Shown here: positions 48,191 to 60,234 of the stretch, one piece after another
How the letters are laid out: every line of letters begins with the position of its first letter
Numbering within the stretch: the stretch's first letter is position 1
Assembly: GCA_036245805.1 (NCBI GenBank)
Contig: BTRK01000005.1
Coordinates: 34,515,469-34,579,468 of the forward strand
DNA from: Pristionchus mayeri
Lineage: Eukaryota > Nematoda > Chromadorea > Rhabditida > Neodiplogasteridae
DNA length: 64,000 nucleotides
Direction of reading: 5' to 3'
Made by a program: the position numbers and the translations under genes
Notes under the pieces: model-generated
Told to the model about the DNA's origin: nothing
The model's input: the letters and a program-made list of their open reading frames with translations, nothing else
The model's database searches: none

Positions 48191-48739
48191 CAGTACCGCT
48201 CGATCTCCTCCCTAACGGACGAGGCGCGGCGAGTCGCGGCGAGTCGCCTCACGTCGCCTCAACTTTGATGCGGCCTAAACCACCTTCAAAGTGCATATTT
48301 TTGGGGCAATTGTTGGCTTTCGGCTTCTCTCATCAGCGTGAATCATTCTGCGAAATCTGCTTTCGAAAATATTGATTTTGAGCTATGCCCTGAGGGGGCA
48401 TCATTCGAGTCTCTCTCCCCTCCCCTCCCCTCCCCTCATTTCCCTACATTTCCTCATTCCAAATCTCCATCTTTCGAAGGAGCGGTATCGTAGGGAAATG
48501 AGGGGAGGAGAGGGGAGAAAGACTCTAATGATGACCTCCAGGACATAGCTCAAAATCAATATTTTCGGAAGCAGATTTCGGAGAATGATTCGCACTGATG
48601 AGAGAAGCCCACAGCCATAAATAGCCCCAAAATATACAATTTGAAGGTGGTTTAGGCCACATCAAAGTTGAGGCGACGTGAGCCGACTCGCCGCGACTCG
48701 CCGCGCGTCGCCCGTTAGGGAGGCGATTGAGCGGTACTG
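48191..48739. mobile_element. Palindromic element, about 550 bp
   Basis: CAGTACCGCTCGATCTCCTC pairs with its near-inverse ending 48739. The arms include GCGGCGAGTCG repeats, a CACCTTCAAA segment and a CCTCCCC-rich centre near 48430-48510. There is no coding capacity. It starts 20 bp after the end of D3 homology. Confidence 0.85.
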
Positions 48740-48773
48740 TATATTGTGAGAGAGAAGATTCACATTCACCCGT

Positions 48774-49052
48774 ACAGCAAAAAAAAAACAAATTTCCAGT
48801 TTTAAGATCTGGCTAAGATCAATTTTTCACGTAGAGTTCGAAAATCGACCTTAGAAAGCCATATCTTCGACCCCTCATTTCCTGTAGCACGCCTCAACGG
48901 TGAGGTTTGGATGAGCGGTTCACGATTTTCAAAAACTGACCTCACAGTGAGGCGTGCTACAGGAAATGAGTGTTTTTCTAAGGTCGAGTATCTAACTCTA
49001 CGTGAAACATTGATCCTAGCCATATCTTAAAACTGGAAATGTATTTTTTGCT
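48774..49052. mobile_element. Palindromic element, 279 bp, TA-flanked
   Basis: CAGCAAAAAAAAAACAAATT pairs with AAATGTATTTTTTGCTG, with TA on each side and CCCG/CGGG beyond. Inverted identity runs through ATCTTAAAACTGG, the TCTACGTGAAA block and the AGGCGTGCTACAGG block to the centre near 48915. It lies 35 bp from the previous palindrome. Confidence 0.85.
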
Positions 49053-49409
49053 GTACGGGTTATGGGTGGAACTGCTCGATCCTCTCAGATATGCCATATT
49101 TAAAAATCACGTTTTGCAACTACATCCAAATTATATATGCTTGAATAACATAACGATTAATGCATCCAGCTTCTATTGTAAAATCAAAATAATATAAATA
49201 TTTATTTTAATCGTATGGTCTTATTAATAGAATTGTGAAGTGAAAACCCCAAATAATCTCGTGCGAGCATCATATTGTTGTGGTGAACGTTCAATTCACC
49301 CGACGTATGTGAATAGTATGGAACGAAAATATTTTTAAAAAATGAAATTATTTATGTTTAAAAATTGTATTTATGTAAGTAGACAATTGTCGTATGGGCC
49401 TATTCCTAT
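49053..49409. other. AT-rich intergenic
   Basis: Very AT-rich; no gene or repeat recognised. It contains the 3' flank of B1. Confidence 0.5.
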
Positions 49410-50845
49410 TCATTCATCACGAAAATCCGCGACGATTCTCCATAGATCATCTCCTGCTCTGCTCGTCTCCAATATCACCTTGTGAGTTGTGCCCAACATT
49501 TTGATTTCATGATCATATGAGCGACTATCCAGCGGGGTATACTGAAATATGCTTTTTGAACTTGTTTTCAATTCTAGCTTTTAGCTTCGGTTGCTTGCGC
49601 ACCTTTATATCCGTCTCCAAGTAACACTCTTTTCGCACAATATTTTCTGTAATTAAGAATTTCCAGCAGCCCCTTGTTTTCGAACGTAGGCGTTTCTAAA
49701 TGTAATTTTGAAAAATATATACTACAAACTAACAAACATTTATCGCAGATAGTAGCCAAGTTGTATCGATCACCAGAAAATCCATGTGTATCGTGCCGAA
49801 GCGTGATAAAGAATCCACAAATGACTTATTTGGACGAATATTGGTCGACTACAATGGTAATTTATTATTCGTACATGCAATAGTTTAGAGATACTTACGA
49901 TTTCACTTTCAAATTGAAATGTGAACAGGGATAGAAAGCTAGAAACAGCGAATTCCCTTAGGAAAGATTCGTCGATAAATGAGGCTTGCTTGTAGAAACT
50001 CAGTGACACAAATGTTGGCCTCGCTTTGGTCAGAATAGAGAGAAATCTTCAATGTTTACTTATCTGGAACACTCGAAAGACGCAATGTACCTCTTCTTTT
50101 CCTCGATATTTACATTTCCATCGAATTCGCAGTCCCAGATGCAGAAACCTGTGAATTCCAACCGACCCAGGAAATCCAAGAATGGAGTGTCGATAGTAAT
50201 CTAAAAAAAGAAACAAAATAAAACAGTAAAATGCACGTTTTCCTCGTATAATAGTAGAAAGTATCTGACCTTACTGCAAGAGCACATTCGAAACTCAAAT
50301 CTGCTCAGAATTATAGATGCTCGTTCGAGAAGGGCCTGTGAGACTTGTATTCGATCAGCGTAAAAATATTTTTTTCAATTTCGAATAATAATTTATTTTG
50401 GAAACTTACATTATCGGAATAAACATTTTCATTTCGGATCTTGAACAATTCAGAGCCTGACATTGTCTTATCCATACCAAATACTTTGATATCATCGATG
50501 TCCAAAGCAAAATATTCTTGCTGAAAAAGTTAGTTAGTGTTTTCGAAATATTTCTTAAACTACATGGATGTGTAGTTTGTATTCCTTCACTTTGAGAGAT
50601 TTTTGGCGAGCGAAATCGCTCAATTTCAACATTTCTTTGTTCAGAGTTGAAATTTCGTCGTGATCATCGCTGAAAGTTGGCATTTTTGTTAATACGTTTT
50701 TTAAAATATTTTTTCAACGCACCGATCGAGTCTGTAGAGGACATCCAGCAAACAATCATTGTTAAGCGCGGAAAACGGAGCCTAAATGACATGAATGAGA
50801 AGTATTAAGCGAAAAGCTAACCACTACAGGAACCTTGTCTCCCAT
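49410..50845 (-). CDS. F-box family gene B1
   Basis: Minus strand, same exon plan as the A family. Start ATG 50845 (MGDKVPVV). The F-box exon near 50777-50724 reads FSALNNDCLLDVLYRLDR. Next come DDHDEISTLNKEMLKLSDFA, EYFALDIDDIKVFGMDK, a RFEFRMCSC exon, DTPFLDFLGRLEF, ASFIDESFLREF, IHMDFLVIDTTWLL, RGCWKFLITENIV, and a last exon YTPLDSRSYDHEIKMLG ... DLWRIVADFRDE ending at 49410. Splice sites are canonical and I see no stop or frameshift. The N terminus lacks the PKRRR motif of the A family. It would act as an SCF substrate adaptor. B2 and B3 are paralogues. Confidence 0.7.
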
Positions 50846-52372
50846 GAGAGTTGAGCGTTCAATTCACTGCTACAAAAGTATGCTGAACTATTGAAAAAAG
50901 TAGCTTGAGCTCAAACAAACTACGGAAGTGTTTAAGCAAAATGGACTATTTGAAATAGGTCGTTATAGGTCACTCTCGTTATAGGTCACGTTACGTTTCC
51001 AACTCAGCTATGAGTACACATGTGATTCGAGAAAATTTTATTTTTCTTCTTTTTTCAACGATTAATTACTTCTCGTAATATCGAACTAAGGTCACCTGAT
51101 TACAAGCATTTTGCTGATTAGTTGAAACAATTTGGAGGTCTCACTAATTATATCTGAACAACAGTTAATGTTGAAGAGATTCGAGAGCAGCAAGAAAAGT
51201 ACAACGAAAACAGGAAAATCGTGGCTAGGCGAGTGATAAGAGCGCGCAAATACTGATTCACATTAATTGGTGATGACAATTCAATGGTGGCTATAAATTT
51301 TACAGACCCCTTCGTTCAGCTTTTGAGTGAAGGTATGAAATATTGAGAAAGTATGTAGCACAAGATTGCTTTTCAATTCTGACGAAAATATCTGGCCTAA
51401 TCAACGCGTTATCCAGTATAAAAAAGTGATGAGATTCACCAACAATTCGCCATGTAATTTCCATAGTGACCCTTCTGAGGAGTAGAATATCATAATTTCA
51501 AATTCTTTTGAATATTTAATCGTCGTTCAAGTCGCCAAGCTGATCTTTTTTTTTCACTTTTTGCTGAAGTTTATATTTAGCTCTAAATCACGTAATGCAT
51601 AGGCTCCCTGCGACATAGCTTCGTTGATAATAATAAATATACCATAAACTGAAAGGGTTTTTGAATGGCGCGTTCGTTTCGAATTATATTTTGATAGTAT
51701 GACCCCATCCGGAATACAAGGCCAGCAGAAGAAAAACATTTTAGAAAATTACAGAATAACAATTTTTACGACCAAAAAATGGCCCATTTTACGCCTATTC
51801 TGGTTTTAATTAGCGTATGCTGACCTAAGTAGAGTTGCCTAATTAAGCTGCTCCAGTGGTCATTTGTGAAGGATCCCAAGAGCTACTGAAATCGCTTTTG
51901 ATCGTCCAATTTGGTCAAGAATTCCGACTGTCGGAGCTCTTGCGGATTTTGAGAGAATTCGGTATTCCCGAAAGTGGGCGTGGCTTGTGGTCTCTATGTA
52001 TACATCTATCTATCTATCTATCTATCACTAAGAAATCTGAATTTTCCCTTTTTTTAAATTTCTTATTATGCAATTGAGATGTCAAAAAAGTGAGAGAATT
52101 TTGGCGGTTGATCCCGGGACTTTTTTTGCTCATTATTTTGTATAATAGAATCTCACTCTTTTTATTGAATTGATATTTTTTTCCAAAATTCGCTCAGCTG
52201 TTGTCTTCGCTTGCAAAGCCAAGATACGCCACCTTCCCACGGAAAATGGAACTCTGGACTTTTATTGGTGCGGAGCGATTAATTTGTTTTCTTGATTAGC
52301 GTTTTCTATCAGTTCTCTATGTTTTCTACATATATGCATGTGTCATTGCGAACTTAAACAGTTCAATTCTCG
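50846..52372. other. Intergenic between B1 and D4
   Basis: Holds a TATC microsatellite (about 52007-52026), a short direct repeat of GTTATAGGTCAC (near 50960-50990) and AT-rich unique sequence. A short plus frame at 51856-52077 overlaps the microsatellite and is not convincing. Confidence 0.45.
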
Positions 52373-52650
52373 ATGTTAATTTTTTGTAGCAACTTCAATA
52401 TCATGGACGAATACAGACCTCGGACCTCGTTTGTATTCAAATTAGTTTCAGTGTATAATTCTGGTGTTGTTACTGTAGGGTTCGTGAATAAGGCGGGAAA
52501 CGAGGCGTGTTTTTCTTCTCCTTACTATTTATTCGCATTTATAGCAGTGGGAAATGACGGCTACCTTCTTTACAATATCTCACAATGCCGCTTCCGCAAT
52601 ATGCAGTTTATTAGATGTTGAATCTCTCCTCAACATGAGACAAGTGAGGG

Positions 52651-53244
52651 CTCTGTCTGGTTTCGGGGGACAGTGTTGGTTTCGGGGGACATATGTCCCC
52701 CCAAACCGACGATATGTCCCCCAAAAGCGACGATATGTCCCCCCAAACCGACAATATGTTCCCCAAATCTATAGTGCGTAAAATAACAAAAGGTTTAACA
52801 ATTGATTTAAAATGAATTTTCTGATTTTGGAGTTTATCCGTCGTTTACATTGTTCGATCCGGGTGTGTTGAATCGAGTACGATTATTTTGGTAGTCGAGG
52901 GGGTGGTATTTATGGTTGTGGAAGTCGAGGAAGGGACCGAATCAGTTGTGCTAGTCGAGGGGGGAATAGTAGATGTGATGAGGACAGAATCAGATGCTTC
53001 ATTCATTCGTTCTCTGCGCCCTCAGGTGCTTGGGGACAACACTATCCATGATAGTCTGTGCATATTGCTCGGCCATGGAATGATCTCCTAACGATACATC
53101 CCCAACGTTTTAAGCCGAAAAGCTCGATATGTCCCCTGAAACCGACGATGTGTCCCCCCAAACCGACGATATGTCCCCCCAAACCGACGATATGTCCCCC
53201 CAAATCAGACAGGACCCCAATATGTCCCCCGGAACCAGACAGAG
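52651..53244. mobile_element. Foldback element with minisatellite arms in D4 intron 1
   Basis: Inverted ends CTCTGTCTGGTTTCGGGGGA (52651) and TCCCCCGGAACCAGACAGAG (ending 53244). Arms are built of a repeat around CCGACGATATGTCCCCCCAA. The unique core (about 52870-53090, GTAGTCGAGGGGGTGG ... CACTATCCATGA) is homologous to the core of 61184-61748. No protein. Confidence 0.85.
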
Positions 53245-53772
53245 TCCAAGTGAGATTGTTTCCCATACCTTTAAAAAATTGATCATTAGTAATCCATATA
53301 GTTATTGGAATTCCAATTGCTTTTTAATTCCATCAAGGGAACCCTAATCATTACAGGTCAATAAAGAGGCAAAGGAGATTACGGAAATTTCAGTGGACAC
53401 TCTTCCCACCGTTATCAGCGAATTATATGTGAAGGTATACTTTGTTTTAAATATTCATCGCGTGTAGTATTTGTGAGAGCTCGTGAGATAATGATTAGGA
53501 AGGCTTGCAGGAGACTACAAAAGACGCAAAATTCGAATTCACCATACATTTACCCAAACAACGCTTAAGATGGGTGTCATGTTGCTCCATGGCATCAAAT
53601 ATGTTAAAATCTAACTATCTCATCTTGGAATATAAACCATGCTATGCTACTGTAAGTGAATATATAAAACGCTAATTTATGGTGTATTACAGATACTGAA
53701 AATCAGATAGCCCATTCAACACTCACTATATAAATCGATAAAGTTCCTGATCAGCGGAAACCATATTAATTA

Positions 53773-54841
53773 CAGGGTGGCACAAAAGTATTGACCCACA
53801 TATAACCTCGAATATATTTCTAACATTTAAGAGTTCTCATCTCTGCTCATGTCTGACTATTCCTCCATGCAATACCTACAATACCCATGCCTCGTGTCCA
53901 AATCAATTGATTGGATATGCTGGAGCATTGTCAAATGCAACTCAGTTGTGCGTCACCTCGACCCGCAACTGATTGTCACGAAAAATTCGTTGTGAGAGAA
54001 GGCTAGATAAGCAAGTTCAGATTAATCAAATTGATCATAAAGAGGAACCATTCCAGTTTTAGGAACTTTTAAGGAAATGGTTCCATGACTTCTAGAGGCA
54101 GAGAAATGGACATTTTGCGATACCATACTTTTGGCGGCATAAAATGCACATTTTTAGAGTTTACGTTCAACATATCGATATCAGGCTAAAAACTTCTGTG
54201 TATTTTAACAATGTCGAAGTATGAATTTTAGAAGCATAAAAACGGATGAAAACGGCTGTTGAATAGTTGAAACGCGCATCAAAATATTTCACCAAAAGTG
54301 TCAGGCGGAAGCATTTGGTCAAATATTCTGATGTGTGATTGGCATCATGCTAGGTATGGAGTGCATATTTGTGAGCCTTAAAGGTTGAGAATAATGCTTA
54401 GACATGAAATGATTTTGTAGCGTTAGAATTCGGAGAATTCATTTGATTTGATCTGAAACGTTTGGTTGGGTGCCGTTCATATTCAACCCGTACTTCGTCC
54501 GTTTCGTCCGTTTGGGAAGCTATTTGAATTAAATGAATGACATATTTTAAGTCACTGATGGTTGCTCTTATCACCAAAAATAGGATAACTATTACATCAT
54601 TGATCTTCATGCAACGTGGTGAAGAAGAACCAAATTCAATTTCCTGATAAATCTCACTAAATTTACAGATCATATTTTTCAGAAGTTGAAACTCGTATAT
54701 TGTTTCGAATAGAGATCTGAATATTGGCAAATATATTGTTAATTAACTTAGCTGTCCTATGCTAAAAGATGCGGCTGAAAAGTGCTGCCCGTTAGAAATG
54801 AGATATAATCAAAGTTGGGTCAATACTTTTGTGCCACCCTG
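53773..54841. mobile_element. 1069-bp TIR element (mariner-type MITE) in an exon of D4
   Basis: Perfect inverted ends of at least 26 bp beginning CAGGGTGGCACAAAAGTATT (53773; inverse ends 54841) with TA duplicated at 53771-53772 and 54842-54843. The interior has no transposase; a 110-codon minus frame (54730-54398) matches nothing I know. TA duplication and CAGGGTG termini point to a Tc1/mariner-superfamily enzyme acting in trans. Confidence 0.9.
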
Positions 54842-55744
54842 TATATCAGATTTGAAAATGCAAATGCCGAGCCTATTTCTGCTTGTTCCAAGATATTTTC
54901 AGGAGAAAGAGTTTTGGTAGTTGATATCAATGCGAAACTAATCACTGCGGTAAACTTGTAAGTTAACGAGTTACAATAATTGGAAAAGTACTGCTTAATT
55001 GTAGAAAGTCTTCAATGAAGTTCATCCAAAAATCTAAACCGAAACGCGTTTACTTGCTTCCCCGTTTGTTCACATCAGGTTGTCATCAAAAATATTAATC
55101 ATTTCCCGGCCAAAATAGCCCCGGAGCTTAGCGCCGGGGCTTATTTCGAGTTTAATAATTTGAAAATCGGTTGAATAAGAGTAACAAAATATACACTTGG
55201 TCGAACTTTGGTGGAACAAAGCCCATATTGAAAGGGAAAATGAAGATATCGCTCGACTTCCATATCGAATCACATACAACATTACATCAAACTCCTTGTA
55301 ATAGTGAGTTGCATAGTAGATTAAACTGTTTACAGATTGTCTAAAACTACTATTAGACAGTGCTAACTTTGTGAAGTACATTTCTGTCAAACCGGAATAT
55401 AGAGCAACCGATTTACATGAGCATGATATAACATCAATTGCAATTAACATATTTGGAAGACTTGTAAGAGCCTAACACTGGGAAGCAAGATGCCTCACAT
55501 TTCCAAATCATGTGTCGAAAAACTGATTGAGGTAAAGACGAATCACCAGAATTCTTTCCTGATTAATCATATTAATTTGACAACTCAAACGAAATTTCAG
55601 TTTTTGCATCACAAAAACAAACGTTGCTACTTCTCCGCTCCAAGCAATGTATCGATTAATAGGCAAATTGGATCTTACAAAGTAAAAGCATCGAATAATT
55701 GGCAGGAAATTTGTATCCGTCATCACGACTTTTCTAAACACTAA

Positions 55745-56347
55745 CTTTGTCATTGTGATAAGTGCAGCGAAGTTCACACATATTATATTGTGTTCACTCG
55801 AATATTCATTCATTACTTTTCGCGAATTTACTATTGGAAAAAACATACTTTAAAATGGGATTAATCTCTATAGCCTCATTATTGAATGCTCATTTTTTTC
55901 TAGATTACTGCTACTCCCTCTTACATACTCATGCAATGTTCCTTTCAATGCATAGTTTCTGATATAACAACAATACAAATCTAGAATTTTCGACAATGAT
56001 GCACAGTCATTTATTGTTGGCCAAAAAAGAATTACTACGACCACAGTGTATTACTTATCACGGATCTCCTTTAAAAATGCATGTCAATAAGACCGTATGC
56101 GACAGAAAATTATTTTCGATCATGGATTTCACTGAAAGCAGCAAGAGTAGACAAAGTGATGACGAAGTTGATAGGAACACTTCTATCAAGTTCGTGTTTA
56201 TTTCTTCCCATTGCACGTTTTCATCTACCACTTTGAAAGGTTATATCTGGGTCAATTTTTGTCCTACAGTGAGAATGAATAGAATATTACATCAGAACAT
56301 GTACATTGAAATATATAATTGACAAATTTAGCTAATATCCTTCAGAC
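55745..56347. other. Intergenic with one 108-codon frame
   Basis: A plus-strand frame at 55996-56322 begins MMHSHLLLAKKELL. It has no signal peptide, no paralogue in the window and ordinary AT-rich composition, so I do not call it a gene, but it is the longest frame in this gap. Confidence 0.25.
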
Positions 56348-57795
56348 TCATTCATCACGAAACTCGCATATGATCTTCCACAAATCATCTCCTGCTCTGC
56401 TCGTCTCCAATATCACCTTGTGAATTGTGCCCAACATTTTGATTTCATGATCATAAGAGCGACTATCCAGAGGGGTATACTGAAACATGAATTTTTGTAT
56501 GTTTTTTTTCAATTCTACCTTTTAGTTTCGGTTGTTTACGTACCTTTATATCCGACTCCAAATTTCCAGCCTTTCGCACAATGTTGCATGTGATTAGGAA
56601 ATTCCATCTTCCAGTCTTTTTGGCACGTAGGCGTTTCTAAATATGCTTTTGTGAAATATATGCTTCAACATTACAAACAATTATCGCAGATAGCAGCCAA
56701 GTTGTATCGATCACTAGAAAATCCATTCGTATCGTGCCGAAGCGTGATAAAGAATCCGCAAATGACTTATTTGGACGAATATGGGTCGACTGAAAAATCA
56801 ATTAAACTTGTTTTTTTAAAAATAGTTACTTACAATTTCGCTTTCAAAGTATGCACTGAACTCATGAAGAAAGCTACAAACAGCAAATTCTCTGAGGAAC
56901 AACTCATCAATAAACGAGGCTTGCTTGTAGAAACTGAGTGACACAAAAGTTGGACTTGCTTTGGTCAGAATTGAGAGAAATCTTCAATTTAATGTAATCT
57001 GAGATATTCAAGATACGAAGTTTACCTCGCCTTTTCTTCGATATTAACGTTTTCTTCGAATTCGCAGTTCCAGATGCAAAACCCTGTGAATTCCAACCGA
57101 CTCAGGAAATCCAAGAATGGAGTGTCCATAATTATCTGCGCATATTTCGTATTTGCTTATTTTTCTTTAAGTGAGCATTGCAATTTTTAAAAAAAAGTAA
57201 AAAGTTTCGTACCCTACTGCAGGAACACATTTGAAACTCAAATCTGTTCAGCAGAGCACCAACCCGTTCGATAAGGTCCGATGCGACTCGCACCCGATAA
57301 GGCTAAAACCATACAGTTTGAAATTTCGTATTACAATTAATTGTGGATACTTACATTATCCAAATTATCATCTTCCGTTCGGATCTTGAAGAGTTCAGCG
57401 CCGATAATTGTCTTATCCAGGACAAATACGTGAATATCATCGATGTTCAAAGCAAAATATTCTTGCTGAAAGATTTAGGTTTAGTATTCGAGTACCTCTC
57501 AACCTACCATGATGTGTAGTTTGTATCCCTTCACTTTAAGAGATTTTGGGCGAGCGAAATTGCTTAATTTCAACATTTGCTTGCTCACTGTTGCAATTTC
57601 GTCGTGATCGTCTCTGGAACTTGTCATATTTGAACTAGAACCTTTAATAATTGCTATAATTTAAACGCACCGATCGAGCCTGTAAAAGACATCCAGCAAA
57701 CAATCATTGTTAAGCGCAGAATACAAAGCCTAAATTGAACAACTGAGAAGAAGTACGCGAAAAGCTAACCATTTCAGGATTCCGAGCGTTGAGCG
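56348..57795 (-). CDS. F-box family gene B2
   Basis: Close paralogue of B1. The F-box exon from about 57729 reads YSALNNDCLLDVFYRLDR. Then EIATVSKQMLKLSNFARPKS, EYFALNIDDIHVFVLDK, RFEFQMCSC, a DTPFLDFLSRLEF-like exon, an SFIDELFLREF exon, and a last exon near identical to that of B1 ending DLWKIICEFRDE at 56348. A 5' piece at 57795-57770 joins in frame (NFETVIPNRTLNARNPEM) but has no ATG, so the start may have been lost or lie farther upstream. Otherwise no lesion seen. Confidence 0.6.
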
Positions 57796-58370
57796 TTCGA
57801 TTCGGGATCACTGTTTCAAAATTAGGCTGAATTGTTGAAAAGAAATGTGAACTCAGACAGCTCAGAAAGAATCAGAAATGCGGAAGCAAAAAGGATTGTT
57901 TGAAGGGGCACGCGTTGCGGACGCGTTGCGTGTCTTACTTGCCTAGGAGCACACGGGTTATTCGACTCGCCAAATGTTGTTTTCGTTTCACTGGTTAGTT
58001 ATTCCTCGTAATATCGAATTGAAGCTTGTAAATTTGAAAAAGATGAAATGGAAAAGAGATTCGATAGCTTAAATCACGAAAGGTACAACAAACACCGACG
58101 AGCATGACAAGAGCAAAGGTGAATGATAAAAACGCACGAGAGCAAATAGGGATTCACATTGAATGGTGATGACAATCCATTGGGCGACTCAAAATTTGCA
58201 CTCCCTCTTGTTATGTCTTTGAGTGTAGGTGCGAAATATTGATAATCTGTTGTGCACAATGACTTTCCAGTTTTTCAATCAAATTGATTACTTTCCTTTT
58301 TTTCAATCAAATTTGACCATAACCTGTGCTTTATCCAGCAAGCGATAACAAGTGTTTTCTATGAAGTTCA
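57796..58370. other. Intergenic between B2 and B3
   Basis: Upstream region of B2. It contains GCACGCGTTGCGGACGCGTT near 57908, a GC-rich island in AT-rich surroundings. Nothing coding. Confidence 0.4.
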
Positions 58371-60234
58371 TTAAAATTCGGCTTGGAATTTCCACAATGA
58401 CCCTTCTGAGAACGTGTGCAGAAGAACTGTCCATGGTGTCCCCGAAAGCTCGAATAGGTGTTCGTAAATCGGATCCCTATCGCGAGCAGTATACTGAAAC
58501 ATCGTAAGCAGATGAATAAACGTCAGCAGAGGACAGCATGAGGTCAATATCACACATTCAGAACATCAACAATTTACTTATGTGCAATAACTTACCTTCA
58601 AATCATGTTCCACGTAAGGATTTATCAACACTTGCGTAAATTCTTTAGAGATGTGAAAAATCCAATATCCGTGTGATTTTGCGCGCAGGCGAAACTGAAA
58701 GAAAATTTTTATGTAAGATAAATAGATTCAACGACATATTTTGCAAATACATTTTTTGTTGAGATAAACAAACAATTATAGCAGGAATCAGCCAAGTTGT
58801 TTCGATAATTATTTGTTCGCATGTGAGTGATCCGAAATTCGATAAAAACTGCTTGAATAATTCATTTGGACGGAGTTCCTGTAAAGTGGAAATACGTTTT
58901 GGGCGGAAATGAATGACCGGACAGAAATCCGGAAACGGAAATTTTCCGATAAGAAATGCCGGAAAATTTCCGTTTCCGGTTTTCGAACGGAAAACCCGGA
59001 AAATTCAGAAAATTTCTTTAAATGTCGTTTTGCGCATTTTTATACAAGTTTTTTTCTCGGAAAATATTGGTGATATACCGGAAAATTTTCCGATGGGAAA
59101 TTGTTTTCCGCCCAACCCTGGTGCAAATAATGGAGGTTTTCAACTCACGATTCCCTTCTGAAAACACATCGTCAACCGTGGAAGTCGAACACTTTTTGAA
59201 TACTCGATTAGAAAACGTTCATCGATGAATAACTCTTCGGAAAATGCTAGATAAATCTCAGTGGGTCGAGCCTCCACAAGGATTGATAGGAGCCTTGAAC
59301 ATCCCATTTACCATGTTATTATATAAACTGCTCAATACCTCTTTCTCGCTGCTATATTAACATTTTCAGCGAAAGAACTTCTATAGATATTGATGATAGT
59401 ACAATGTATTTTCTCCAAGAAATCCAAAAATGGGTTGTCGATGATAATCTGAAAAAATAAATACTTATTTTCTAATGAAGATAGCAATTACACGTTGTAT
59501 TTTTGAACAAATCAAACAAATACAAATAAATATGTTCACCGAGTTGATCATACATTCTTCAAACTCAAATCTGCTCACGAGTTCGCCAACTCTTTTGAGA
59601 AGAGGCGGAGCAATCAATCTACGCTCAGATCTGTACTAAAATGTCAATTGTTCTTTTTAAAATTATAATGAATGACTTTTCAATGTGCCCATTAAATTTT
59701 ACTCACCTTGTCAGTTCGTTTGTCTTCGTTAAATCTGAGATCCTTGAACACTTCATTTCCAGTTTCTACTTTGCTCATAAATAGCGTTGTGCTTCCCGTG
59801 TTCAATAGAAACTCGTTTAACTGAAAGCATGTTTTCTTTCAATAAGATGAATGTACTAACCCAGGGAAGATGCAGTTTATTCGATTTCACTTTTACTGCT
59901 TTTGAACGTGCGAAATTTGACAGATTGTGCAGTCTTTTGCTCAAAATTGCAATAGCGTCAAGATCATTGCTGAAAGATGATACAGCTTTTTACATTTGTT
60001 TTTGAAATTTCTTTTCTAAAATTTTTCAGATTATGATTGTGAAACATTGAATTGTTTAATTAAAAAATACACACTGGTCCACCCTGGTAAGAACATCTAG
60101 TAGACAATCGTCAGTGAGTCCTAGTAGATGATCCTGCAACTTTATCTGGAAACTTAACGTCAATTTTGACTCACCTGTCGATCCACTGTATTCGAATCGT
60201 ATTCTTGAGTATCTGGACTGTGTTTATTATCCAT
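58371..60234 (-). CDS. F-box family gene B3
   Basis: Start ATG 60234 (MDNKHSPDTQEYDSNTVDRQ). The F-box exon near 60133-60074 reads LLGLTDDCLLDVLTRVDQ. Then NDLDAIAILSKRLHNLSNFA (59966-59858), LNEFLLNTGSTTLFMSKVET, a VSRFEFEECMINS exon, IIIDNPFLDFLEKI, LFIDERFLIEYSKSV, ELRPNELFKQFLSNFG, FRLRAKSHGYWIFHISKEF, and a last exon YTARDRDPIYEHLFELSG ... LWKFQAEF ending at 58371. Intron positions match B1 and the A family. No stop or frameshift noticed. A small MITE lies in one intron. It is more diverged from B1 and B2 than they are from each other. Confidence 0.65.
58897..59120. mobile_element. Small GC-richer MITE in a B3 intron
   Basis: TTGGGCGGAAAT at the left and TTTCCGCCCAA at the right are inverted. 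The interior is dominated by CCGGAAA/TTTCCGG palindromes. The CAGGGTTGGGCGGAAA-type terminus is seen complete only at the right end. Confidence 0.7.

Larger units (their letters stand above)
52554..55744 (+). pseudogene. F-box-like gene D4, split by two transposons
   Basis: Exon 1 52554-52643 (FFTISHNAASAICSLLDVES...). Exon 2 53357-53434 (VNKEAKEITEISVDTLPTV). Exon 3 53511-53651 (141 nt, as in D1). Exon 4 from 53693. The last exon ends TAA at 55744 (FLHHKNKRCYFSAP ... ICIRHHDFSKH). Intron 1 contains a foldback element. Exon 4 is split by a 1069-bp TIR element whose sides read HINY and IRFENANAE in one frame. Other lesions: an in-frame TAG at 53708 in exon 4, and a frame difference near 55465 before KSCVEKLIE. 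At least three independent disabling changes. Confidence 0.6.

Noticed and set aside
49674..49883. Plus-strand frame with NPCVSCRSVIKNPQMTYLDE, repeated near 56700
   Set aside because: It is the complement of conserved B1 and B2 exons; the minus-strand reading aligns with the A family and carries the splice sites.
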